64,000 nucleotides of DNA from Alphaproteobacteria bacterium (GTDB lineage: Bacteria > Pseudomonadota > Alphaproteobacteria > Micavibrionales > Micavibrionaceae): positions 124,001 through 188,000 of the forward strand of contig JAACPE010000002.1 of NCBI GenBank assembly GCA_009995595.1, given 5' to 3'. Under the pieces are notes generated by a model. That model saw nothing but the letters and a program-made list of their open reading frames with translations, made no database searches and had not been told where the DNA came from. Both the position numbers and the translations under genes were made by a program. The stretch's first letter is position 1. Each line of letters begins with the position of its first letter. Shown here piece after piece: positions 55,658 through 63,318 of this stretch.

Positions 55658-56858
55658 AGGTTTGAGCGTGCTGCGCTTGTTGTGAATTAAAGGAAGGCAC
55701 ATTATATTTTTCTTGCAATAATTCTGCGTACACATTCAACGTTTCATCAACCATTCTCTCACGTGTGAAATTATTTGCAATATGTGCCATAGCGCGGGTT
55801 GCTAAAATAGCGCGTTGATTATCGTTAAGGCGAAGGGCTTCTTCGATAGCATTAGCAAGCGCGCTTGAGTCATTTGGTTCAATCAGCCACCCTGTCTCAT
55901 TTTTAATAACCGTTTCCATAGCACCGCCGTGATTAGTCGCAATGATAGGGCGACCCATAGCTTGGGCTTCAATCGGAATGCGGCCAAAGCCCTCAGGGTC
56001 TGTTGAAGCACTGACGACAACAGCCGAGAGCATATAGACCGCGGGCATATCATTACAGTGATCGACAATACGAATTTGGCCACCAAGATTTTTTTCTTTA
56101 ATTGCTTGTTCAAGTTCTTCGCGGTACCCGGTCCGCCCTTGATCTGACCCCAGTAAAACACAAAAGACATCCTTATTTTTTATCTTTGCCACAGCGTCTA
56201 TTAAAACATGATGCCCCTTCCAGCGGGTGAGACGGCCAGGTAGAAGAATGATATTTGCCCCTTCTGGAAGGCGCCATTCTGAAGAAATTTTAATCATCTG
56301 TGCAGGGCGTACTATAGTTGGATGAAATTTATCGAGGGCAACGCCGCGATGAATAAGGCGGATATTACGCTGGTCGATATCATAATTATCTAAAAGATAA
56401 TTTGCTACATGGTTTGAAATGGCAATAACACGCTCACCGCGGGCAATTACTGAGTTATAAAGTCGTTTAGCTTTGCTATTAATATTATAAGGGGCATGGC
56501 AGGTTGTCATGTATCGCGCATTTGTTTTTTTGCACGCTTTTATCGCTGACCACGCTGGGGCGCGGCTGCGTACGTGTACGATATCGACGTTATGTTGTAT
56601 AATAAGCTTTCGAAGTCGTTTTATATTACTCCATATGGTCAGGGGATTTTTGCTATGAACAGGTAAATCTATATGAAGAGCGCCAATTCGGTTTAGCTCA
56701 TGCACGCGCGAGCCACCATGAGAAACAACAATTGCTTTTGAGCCTGAGCGTACTAACTCTGCGGCAACATCAAGGCATCCTTGTTCGGCGCCGCCCGGGC
56801 CGAGCTCAGGGATAATCTGCATGATGACAGGGATTTGGGGCATTTGATTTTGAGGCAT
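55644..56858 (-). CDS. Glycosyltransferase family 4
   Basis: A 404-residue GT-B enzyme. PELGPGGAEQGCLDVAAEL near the N-terminus, LLPGRLTRWKGHHVLIDAVA and EGFGRIPIEAQAMGRPIIAT (the E-x7-E motif) are typical of GT4 transferases of LPS or exopolysaccharide synthesis. It is cotranscribed with the GT9 gene (14-base overlap). No other polysaccharide genes are adjacent, so the product is unclear. Confidence 0.9.
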   Translation of the reverse strand: MPQNQMPQIPVIMQIIPELGPGGAEQGCLDVAAELVRSGSKAIVVSHGGSRVHELNRIGALHIDLPVHSKNPLTIWSNIKRLRKLIIQHNVDIVHVRSRAPAWSAIKACKKTNARYMTTCHAPYNINSKAKRLYNSVIARGERVIAISNHVANYLLDNYDIDQRNIRLIHRGVALDKFHPTIVRPAQMIKISSEWRLPEGANIILLPGRLTRWKGHHVLIDAVAKIKNKDVFCVLLGSDQGRTGYREELEQAIKEKNLGGQIRIVDHCNDMPAVYMLSAVVVSASTDPEGFGRIPIEAQAMGRPIIATNHGGAMETVIKNETGWLIEPNDSSALANAIEEALRLNDNQRAILATRAMAHIANNFTRERMVDETLNVYAELLQEKYNVPSFNSQQAQHAQTYAAK

Positions 56859-56939
56859 TTGAAAACGCTGATTTGAATTTATAACCGCTAAGGTTTAGCA
56901 TATTCGGTGTTAAACTAGAAATAAAAAGGCATATTGATC

Positions 56940-57683
56940 ATGATTCAGTATTTAAAACGCAAACATAAACCTGATTTAGCTTATGCGCTTTATGAGGGTC
57001 GTGAAGAGAACACTCCGATGATTATGTTTTTAGGAGGATTTCGTTCAGATATGGAAGGCACAAAAGCAATTTTTTTGGAAAATTTCTGTAAGGAAAAAGA
57101 ATTGAGGTATGTCCGTTTTGATTATTCTGGCCATGGTATATCAAAAGGGAGCTTCTTGGATGGCTGTATCGGGCAGTGGGCCGCGGATGCACAAGATATT
57201 TTGGATCATTGCGCTGTGGGGCAAGTGATGCTTGTGGGGTCGTCTATGGGGGGATGGATAGCATTTTTATTAGCCTTACAGAACAAAGAACGTATTCATT
57301 CTATAGTTGGTCTAGCTGCCGCGCCGGATTTTACAAAAATTATGGAAGAACGAATGAGTGAGGCACAAAAAAAATTGCTTGAAAGCCAAGGGTATTTTGA
57401 CCTTGAAAACGAGTATTCTGATGATCCTTACATTATCACTAAAAAACTCATTGATGATGGCCGAGAGCGGAGCTTGTTGCATGCGCCTATTCAAATTGAC
57501 TGTCGCGTACGCCTCATTCAAGGTAAAAAAGACACGGATGTGGCATGGCAAACGGCAGAGATCATTCAAAATGCGATCATGCACAAAGATGCTGAAATTA
57601 TTATCCTAGATGAAGCGGATCATAGATTATCCAGTCCTGATCAGCTTAGAATTTTAAAAGAGACAATACTCGCGTTAATTTAG
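56940..57683 (+). CDS. ABHD10-like alpha/beta hydrolase
   Basis: A serine hydrolase of about 247 residues. FLGGFRSDMEGTKA and RFDYSGHGISKG precede the nucleophile elbow GSSMGGW; the acid is likely in GKKDTDVAW and the base His in DEADHRL. The order and motifs resemble mitochondrial ABHD10 (an acyl-thioesterase/depalmitoylase), and bacterial homologues are common in alphaproteobacteria. Start ATG 56940; a TTG six bases earlier is possible. Cytoplasmic. Confidence 0.88.
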   Translation: MIQYLKRKHKPDLAYALYEGREENTPMIMFLGGFRSDMEGTKAIFLENFCKEKELRYVRFDYSGHGISKGSFLDGCIGQWAADAQDILDHCAVGQVMLVGSSMGGWIAFLLALQNKERIHSIVGLAAAPDFTKIMEERMSEAQKKLLESQGYFDLENEYSDDPYIITKKLIDDGRERSLLHAPIQIDCRVRLIQGKKDTDVAWQTAEIIQNAIMHKDAEIIILDEADHRLSSPDQLRILKETILALI

Positions 57684-58087
57684 CGGCGTTTATAGGTTGA
57701 TTTATTCGTTTTGCCTTGCATGTACGTCTTTGTATGTGAAACGGACATATTATGGCTTAAGAATTTATTCAAAAGAATAATAACAAAGGCAATTAAGAAA
57801 GGGATTAATCCGACAACCATCGTTGGCAGCCTCAGTATTGGGTCAATTCCATTGCGCCATACAGATTGAGGCGCAGCACTACGAAGTCCTTGAAAAGTAT
57901 TGGGCGCATATTGAATAAACACCCATCCTGCATCTGTTATTTTGAACTTTGCAGGGTCTATATTTAAATTTTTAGATTGTATAATTTTATCCTGACTTGA
58001 AAAATAGTTATAGTAGACATCATGTGCCACACCCATCAAAAATGGGATAAGAAGGATAATTAACAGTGTTTTTGACCCGCTAGACAT
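57680..58087 (-). CDS. Small membrane protein, function unknown
   Basis: A 135-residue protein with two predicted transmembrane helices (about residues 7-24 and 86-107) separated by a ~60-residue periplasmic domain, ending in a basic tail (KTNKSTYKRR). I do not recognise a family. It overlaps the convergent hydrolase gene by four bases and lies upstream of the tRNA gene. Confidence 0.65.
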   Translation of the reverse strand: MSSGSKTLLIILLIPFLMGVAHDVYYNYFSSQDKIIQSKNLNIDPAKFKITDAGWVFIQYAPNTFQGLRSAAPQSVWRNGIDPILRLPTMVVGLIPFLIAFVIILLNKFLSHNMSVSHTKTYMQGKTNKSTYKRR

Positions 58088-58220
58088 AATTTCTTGCTCG
58101 TATTATTTCAAATCAATCAACTTACATTACCATTTAAGGGTAACACATCAAACATTAAAGATTATTGTCTCTTATCTTGTAAAGTTTCTTTAATTTGGCT
58201 AATGTCTGCACGATTTATGC

Positions 58221-58310
58221 GGACAGGTGGCCGAGTGGCTTAAGGCGCACGCTTGGAAAGCGTGTTAGGGTTCATCCCCTACGCGGGTTCGAATCCCGCT
58301 CTGTCCGCCA
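58221..58310 (+). tRNA. tRNA-Ser(GGA)
   Basis: A 90-base class II tRNA. Acceptor stem GGACAGG pairs with TCTGTCC; the anticodon loop TTGGAAA has GGA (58255-58257), reading UCC and UCU serine codons. A long variable arm and T-loop GTTCGAATC follow, and the 3' CCA is encoded. The last 32 bases overlap the end of the SulP open frame on the other strand. Confidence 0.97.
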
Positions 58311-59946
58311 TTCTTTCTTTTTTATCCATCACACTAGCATAATCGACGAGAATTCCGTAATTTGGGTCTTCAATAAGGTTTACTTCTACCATGTCTTTGG
58401 CTTGTTTGAGCAAAAGGACGCAATCAGGGCTGAGATGCACTAAATGTAGCTTTTTGCCTGCTTCTTGGTATTTAACAGCCATTGCATCAATTGCCTCTAA
58501 GGCAGAATGATCCCATACGCGCGCGCGGCTAAAATCAATTACGACATCATCTTCTTCGTCATTTTTGGGGTCAACTTCATCACGGAATTTAGAGATTGAG
58601 CCGAAGAATAAAGGGCCATGGAGCTTGTATACTTTATTGCCGTCCTCCTTGTTGTGCCAAACAGTCACCCAAAATTTATTCGCAGATTTCCATGCGTAAA
58701 CGAGAGCGGACACAATCACACCGATAATAACGGCGATTGCGAGGTCATAAGCAACAGTGATTGAGGTCACTAAAAAGATTACAAAGGCATCTTCTTTAGG
58801 GATTTTGGTTAAAATACCCATAGAGGCCCAGGCAAATGTCCCAATCACAACCATCATCATAAGGCCGGTTAATGCGGCCAGTGGAATCATTTCAATCCAG
58901 TTTGCAGCAAAGAGGATAAAAAATAGTAAAGTCATCGCGGCGGTAATTCCCGATAATCTGCCGCGCCCGCCAGATTTAATATTAATCATAGACTGCCCAA
59001 TCATAGCGCATCCGCCCATCGCCCCAAAAAAGCCACAGGTTGTATTGGCGAGGCCCTGGCCTATACATTCTTGGGATGTGCGCCCTCGTGTGTCTGTCAT
59101 TTCGTCGATGAGGGTAAGGGTCAGTAAACTTTCAATAAGCCCAATCGCGGCAAGAGTCAGGGCAACCGGGAATATAATAGTGAGAGTTTCATAGGTAAAA
59201 GGAACCATTGGGATATGAAACTGCGGCAGACCACCAGCAACACTGGCCAAATCACCGACGGTCTTTGTATCCAGATCAAGACCAATGACTAGTGCAGAAA
59301 CGGCCAAAATAGATACAAGCGGTGCTGGGAGCAATTTACCGAATTTAGGGATTTTTTGAAAAGCCCAGATAATAAGCATTGTCAAAAGCGTTAAGCCAAT
59401 CATGAGTTGCATTTCAGTGCCCTGCATCCAGTTTCCACTAAAAATAACATCAATGGCGCTGTGCCCCCCTTCGGAAGCGGCGCCCATCTCGTGACCTTCT
59501 TTATTACCCTTAAATTGTCCTAGTTGTGCGAGGAAGATCACAATAGCAAGGCCGTTTACGAAGCCGAGCATCACGGGATGAGGGACGAGCCGAATGAATT
59601 TACCCATATGGAAAAGGCCAGCTATGATTTGTATCAGCCCAGCAAGCAAGACAGCCGCGAATAAATATTCTACGCCGTAAAAGGAAACTATGCCAACCAT
59701 GACAACGGCCATTGCCCCTGTTGCCCCTGAAATCATACCGCTTCGCCCACCAAAAATTGATGTGATTAGGCCAACTATAAAGGCAGCATATAGCCCGACA
59801 AGCGGATCAACTTTTGCAACAAAAGCAAAAGCAATGGCCTCAGGTACTAGCGCCAGGGCTACAGTAATGCCTGATAGAATATCGGCTTTCGGGTCTGTTG
59901 TTAGGTGAAATTTTCTAACAAGGCGCGGGATAGTTTTTGCGGGCAT
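58279..59946 (-). CDS. SulP family anion transporter
   Basis: A 555-residue SLC26/SulP permease (sulphate, bicarbonate or other anion) with 10-14 hydrophobic segments and a C-terminal STAS domain (about residues 430-540; VVIDFSRARVWDHSALEAID). LVPEAIAFAFVAKVDPLVGLYAAF and the glycine-rich helices are typical. The last residues, ADRAGFEPA, are encoded antisense to the tRNA-Ser T-arm; such tails are common artefacts of reading past the true gene end, but here no earlier in-frame stop exists. Confidence 0.92.
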   Translation of the reverse strand: MPAKTIPRLVRKFHLTTDPKADILSGITVALALVPEAIAFAFVAKVDPLVGLYAAFIVGLITSIFGGRSGMISGATGAMAVVMVGIVSFYGVEYLFAAVLLAGLIQIIAGLFHMGKFIRLVPHPVMLGFVNGLAIVIFLAQLGQFKGNKEGHEMGAASEGGHSAIDVIFSGNWMQGTEMQLMIGLTLLTMLIIWAFQKIPKFGKLLPAPLVSILAVSALVIGLDLDTKTVGDLASVAGGLPQFHIPMVPFTYETLTIIFPVALTLAAIGLIESLLTLTLIDEMTDTRGRTSQECIGQGLANTTCGFFGAMGGCAMIGQSMINIKSGGRGRLSGITAAMTLLFFILFAANWIEMIPLAALTGLMMMVVIGTFAWASMGILTKIPKEDAFVIFLVTSITVAYDLAIAVIIGVIVSALVYAWKSANKFWVTVWHNKEDGNKVYKLHGPLFFGSISKFRDEVDPKNDEEDDVVIDFSRARVWDHSALEAIDAMAVKYQEAGKKLHLVHLSPDCVLLLKQAKDMVEVNLIEDPNYGILVDYASVMDKKERMADRAGFEPA

Positions 59947-60050
59947 AATATTATCTTTTATGGTTTGGGGTTAAGTACAAGGTGGGAGCCGTAGACTGAA
60001 TTTACGCTAAAATAAAGGGGTTTACCCTATAAGTCTAGGGCGCTGTACTG

Positions 60051-61892
60051 TTAAGACTTCATTTCTTCAATTTCAAGCCAGCGATTTTCGTAGCGCTCAA
60101 GCTTAGTTTGAAGGTCACTTAGCGCTTTTACGACTTCGTGAAATTCTTCAGGGTCACGTTTGTAAAAGTCAGCATCGGCTAATTTTGTATTACAAAGTGC
60201 AATTTCTTTTTCTGTTTTCTCAATTTTTTTAGGAAGTTCTTTAAGCTCATGCTCTAGCTTGAACGTAAGTTTTACAGGTTTTGTGTTCGCTGCGGGAGGA
60301 GTCTCTTCTTTTTTTACAAAGACGGCCTCTTTTTTTATTTCTTCTTTTTGGGAGGGATTATTTGATTTTGTTTTTTGGGCAATATAATCACTATAGCCAC
60401 CAATACAAGTGCTCACTTTGCCTTGACCCTCAAAGGCTAAAATACGGGTTACTGTCTGATCCAAGAAATCACGGTCATGCGATACGATAATCAGTGTGCC
60501 TTTATATTGCGATAGAATTTCTTCCAGCATATCAAGTGTATCGGTATCAAGATCATTCGTTGGCTCATCTAAAATAAGGCATGTTTTTGGATTGGCTAAA
60601 ATTTTTGCTAGCATCAGGCGATTTTTTTGTCCGCCTGATAGAGTCACGACTTTGTCGTATACACGTGAGGGGTCAAACATAAAATCTTTTAAATAACCGC
60701 AGACATGGCGCTGCTTTCCCATTACATCAATATAATCGCCACCACTTGGCGATAGTACTTTTTTTATTGTGTGATCTGGATCAAGATCACTTCGTTTTTG
60801 ATCAAAGTATGAAAATTCTAATTCTTTACGTTTTTTGACGCGCCCCTGATCTGGCTGTAATTCACCGATAAGCATTTTTAAAAAAGTAGTTTTACCAGAG
60901 CCGTTTTTACCTAAGACTCCAATTCTTTCACCACGCTGTATGCGTAATGAAAACTTATTTAAAATTGGAATTGTTTTTCCATCCTCTTCGAATGACTTAT
61001 AAACGTTATAAAATTCAGCAACAATTTTTGATGAGTTTTCAATTGTCTCAGGCACATCAATATTAATCGTGCGTGTGGCGCGGCGATAGGCGGCCTGGTC
61101 CGCTTCCAATTGTGCACGCATTTCTTTTATCAATTCAACGCGGCGCACATTACGTTTGCGGCGGGCTTTAACACCTTTGCTTGCCCACTCTACTTCTTGG
61201 GCGACAATTTGTTTTCTGTTATGAAGTTCGCGCTCTTCTTGTTCGAGCAGATTGGTTGACCACTCTTCAAAATATTTAAACCCGCGTGGACTTACTTTCA
61301 GTGTCCCTCGATCAAGCCAGAAGACTTGATTTGTGATGTTTGAAAGAAAAGTTTTATCGTGTGAAATACATAAAAGTGTGCCGCGATATGAATTTAAATA
61401 TCCTTCAAGCCATTCAATCGCCTCTAAATCCAGATGGTTTGTTGGTTCATCAAGAAGAAGGATGTCAGGCTCTTCAACTAAGGCGCGAGCAAGACCTGCT
61501 CGGCGCATTTGACCGCCCGATAAGCGCGTCATTTTGGCGTGAATATCCAGATGAAGGGCTTCGGCAATCATATCAACTTTATATTTGTGAAGCTCTTTAT
61601 CCGCATCTTTAATTTCAGTGAATATGAAATCAAAGACCGTTTGACCTTCCGTCGGTTCTATATCTTGTTGAAGGTAACCAATAGTAACCCCTTGCTCTTC
61701 CCAGCGCTCACCGGCATCAAGATCCTGAACACCCGTAATAACGTTCATTAGGGTCGTTTTTCCCGTACCGTTTTTCCCAACCAGAGCAATACGGCTCTTT
61801 TCATGGATATTAAAAGAGAGGTTCTCAAAGACTGGGATCTCAGTATAGCGAATAAGTGCGTCTTTAACAGAAAGGAGAAGAGGTTGCGGCAT
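60051..61892 (-). CDS. ABC-F family ATPase, Uup-like
   Basis: A 613-residue soluble twin-ABC protein without membrane domain. Walker A motifs GKNGTGKTTL and GKNGSGKTTF, signatures LSGGQMRRAGLA and LSGGQKNRLMLA, and Walker B segments LLLDEPTNHLD and LILDEPTNDLD are complete. The C-terminal coiled coil from about 530 (ELPKKIEKTEKEIALCNTKL) and the length match Uup. Acts on ribosomes or on DNA/replication intermediates in different reports. Convergent with nothing; its stop is about 100 bases from the SulP start. Confidence 0.94.
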   Translation of the reverse strand: MPQPLLLSVKDALIRYTEIPVFENLSFNIHEKSRIALVGKNGTGKTTLMNVITGVQDLDAGERWEEQGVTIGYLQQDIEPTEGQTVFDFIFTEIKDADKELHKYKVDMIAEALHLDIHAKMTRLSGGQMRRAGLARALVEEPDILLLDEPTNHLDLEAIEWLEGYLNSYRGTLLCISHDKTFLSNITNQVFWLDRGTLKVSPRGFKYFEEWSTNLLEQEERELHNRKQIVAQEVEWASKGVKARRKRNVRRVELIKEMRAQLEADQAAYRRATRTINIDVPETIENSSKIVAEFYNVYKSFEEDGKTIPILNKFSLRIQRGERIGVLGKNGSGKTTFLKMLIGELQPDQGRVKKRKELEFSYFDQKRSDLDPDHTIKKVLSPSGGDYIDVMGKQRHVCGYLKDFMFDPSRVYDKVVTLSGGQKNRLMLAKILANPKTCLILDEPTNDLDTDTLDMLEEILSQYKGTLIIVSHDRDFLDQTVTRILAFEGQGKVSTCIGGYSDYIAQKTKSNNPSQKEEIKKEAVFVKKEETPPAANTKPVKLTFKLEHELKELPKKIEKTEKEIALCNTKLADADFYKRDPEEFHEVVKALSDLQTKLERYENRWLEIEEMKS

Positions 61893-62047
61893 AGGGAGTT
61901 ATAGCGATTTTTTTTGAAAACGGCAGATATATTTTTTCGGCAAAGATAGAAATAAAAATAATATTTTAAATCAATGTGTTACGTGTAAATTTTTTACATA
62001 ATTTGACAAAAATAAGGCAGATACGCAATGATTAAAAGGTAGCAAGT

Positions 62048-62062
62048 TTAAAACTTTATTAA
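62048..62062. promoter_or_regulatory. CtrA-box candidate before surface-fibre locus
   Basis: TTAA, AACTTTA, TTAA: an exact TTAA-N7-TTAA, ending 17 bases before the ATG at 62080, just ahead of a strong AGGAG ribosome-binding site. A TTGACA hexamer lies at 62003-62008. The region is AT-rich, so chance is a real alternative. Confidence 0.4.
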
Positions 62063-62079
62063 CTTTTAGGAGAACTATT

Positions 62080-62628
62080 ATGAGAAAGACTACAAAATTA
62101 GCCTTAACTTTAACTTGTGCAGCTGTGATGGGCTTTACTGCTGCGCCAGCTAAAGCAAATGACCTTATTAATTCATCAGTTAGTGGTTATGTCGGCGGGG
62201 ACATCACACAGAGCGTAAGTGGTTATGGAGCCAACGCAGATCTAAACGTTGGGTCTATTGATACAGAGTTTTCATATGGTCCAGGAGGTGCGTATCGTAA
62301 TTTAGAAGCAGAAGGTCGCGTTGGTGGGGATGTTACACAGATTGCTAGAACTGGTGGCGGTTGGGTATCCCCAGATTTTAAATTAGAGGCGCAAATTGGT
62401 AATATTAAAGCAACGGCAGCGACAAACAGCTATGCTTTTGGAGCAGTTGAAGGTGATATCACCCAAGTAGTGGATGGAGAATCATCTGCCGAACTTCATG
62501 TTGGTAGCATGATGACTGATAATGGTACTATTGAAAATAGCACCGCTATAGGTTTTGTAGGTGGTGATGTAACACAACGCGCAACAAATGGTGCGAAAGC
62601 ATCAGCCCGCGTAGGTTCATTAAGATAA
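62080..62628 (+). CDS. Secreted curlin-like repeat protein
   Basis: A 182-residue protein. The signal peptide ends AKA (residue 26). The mature chain has four imperfect repeats of about 37-43 residues built on G-x-V-[GE]-G-D-[IV]-T-Q, with the Asp at residues 41, 84, 126 and 163, each followed after 10-22 residues by a hVGS/IGN strand. Short beta strands rich in Gly, Ala, Thr and Asn with a conserved Gln resemble CsgA-type amyloid subunits and holdfast anchor proteins of Caulobacter. Strong AGGAG before the ATG suggests high production. An intrinsic terminator follows. No homologue family can be named with certainty. Confidence 0.72.
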   Translation: MRKTTKLALTLTCAAVMGFTAAPAKANDLINSSVSGYVGGDITQSVSGYGANADLNVGSIDTEFSYGPGGAYRNLEAEGRVGGDVTQIARTGGGWVSPDFKLEAQIGNIKATAATNSYAFGAVEGDITQVVDGESSAELHVGSMMTDNGTIENSTAIGFVGGDVTQRATNGAKASARVGSLR

Positions 62629-62641
62629 TAAAAGAATTAAG

Positions 62642-62672
62642 GCCCGAGAGTAAACCTCTCGGGCTTTCTTTT
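62642..62672 (+). terminator. Terminator inside the surface-fibre locus
   Basis: GCCCGAGAG (62642-62650), a five-base loop, CTCTCGGGC (62656-62664), then TTTCTTTT. A strong intrinsic terminator that would make the first gene's transcript much more abundant than the downstream genes, unless read through. Confidence 0.9.
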
Positions 62673-62698
62673 ACCCAAAATTAAAAAGTTAAGAAAAG

Positions 62699-62995
62699 AT
62701 GAAAAAAATAATATTAACAATTATATTATCTGCATACGCTGTCATACCTATAGCAGCGCATGCAAATGAAATGATTAACTCAAGCGCAGAGGGCTATATA
62801 GGTGGTGATATCGTACAATCTGCATCTGGGGCATCAACCAATGAGATTTTCGTGGGGTCGATTGTTAATGAATCTGGTCGTTCACTGAGAAATATTCATG
62901 TACAAGCCCATGTTGAAGGGGATATAGTTGTAAATACAAATAATGGTGCGCATTCACGAGTTTCTATAGGGTCATATATTCAAAAAAGACGATGA
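62699..62995 (+). CDS. Secreted curlin-like repeat protein, two repeats
   Basis: A 98-residue exported protein. The signal peptide ends HAN (about residue 22-23). The mature start EMINSSAEGYIGGDIVQSASG closely matches the first repeat of the upstream protein (DLINSSVSGYVGGDITQSVSG), and a second unit VEGDIVV...VSIGS follows. It is half the size, as expected for a minor or nucleating subunit. The stop overlaps the next ATG by four bases. The leading ribosome-binding site is weak (AAGAAAAG). Confidence 0.7.
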   Translation: MKKIILTIILSAYAVIPIAAHANEMINSSAEGYIGGDIVQSASGASTNEIFVGSIVNESGRSLRNIHVQAHVEGDIVVNTNNGAHSRVSIGSYIQKRR

Positions 62996-63306
62996 AAAAC
63001 GCTCTTCTTGCTTTAATATTACTAATACCATCCTATTCTGCGATTGCGCAGGATAAGCCGAATGCAGGTATAGAAAATCTCTATCGCGGTGTAAAAACAA
63101 ATGATTTAATAACTTTTCTTCCACCTCGTCTTGGGCAAGACTCTCTATTAAATAATAACAACGAAGATGGATTTTTTTCTAGGGATAACGGCTGCCCAAA
63201 TGAAATTTTAATTGGCTCTGTCGCTGAAGATTCGGGTATAAGAGGGTCTGTTGACATTGATGTCGTCATTGATAGTGATATTACTATTGTGTGTGGCGGC
63301 TTATAA
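62992..63306 (+). CDS. Small exported protein of the surface-fibre locus
   Basis: A 104-residue protein with a signal peptide ending IAQ (about residue 19). Most is Asn/Leu/Arg-rich and unlike the other two, but its last third, CPNEILIGSVAEDSG with VDIDVVIDSDITIVCGG, matches the unit NEIFVGSIVNESG with VEGDIVV in the preceding protein. Two cysteines (CPNE and VCGG) could form a disulphide. It overlaps the previous gene by four bases and is 12 bases before the lipoprotein. Function inferred as accessory subunit. Confidence 0.65.
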   Translation: MKNALLALILLIPSYSAIAQDKPNAGIENLYRGVKTNDLITFLPPRLGQDSLLNNNNEDGFFSRDNGCPNEILIGSVAEDSGIRGSVDIDVVIDSDITIVCGGL

Positions 63307-63318
63307 AAAGCCTTTTGA

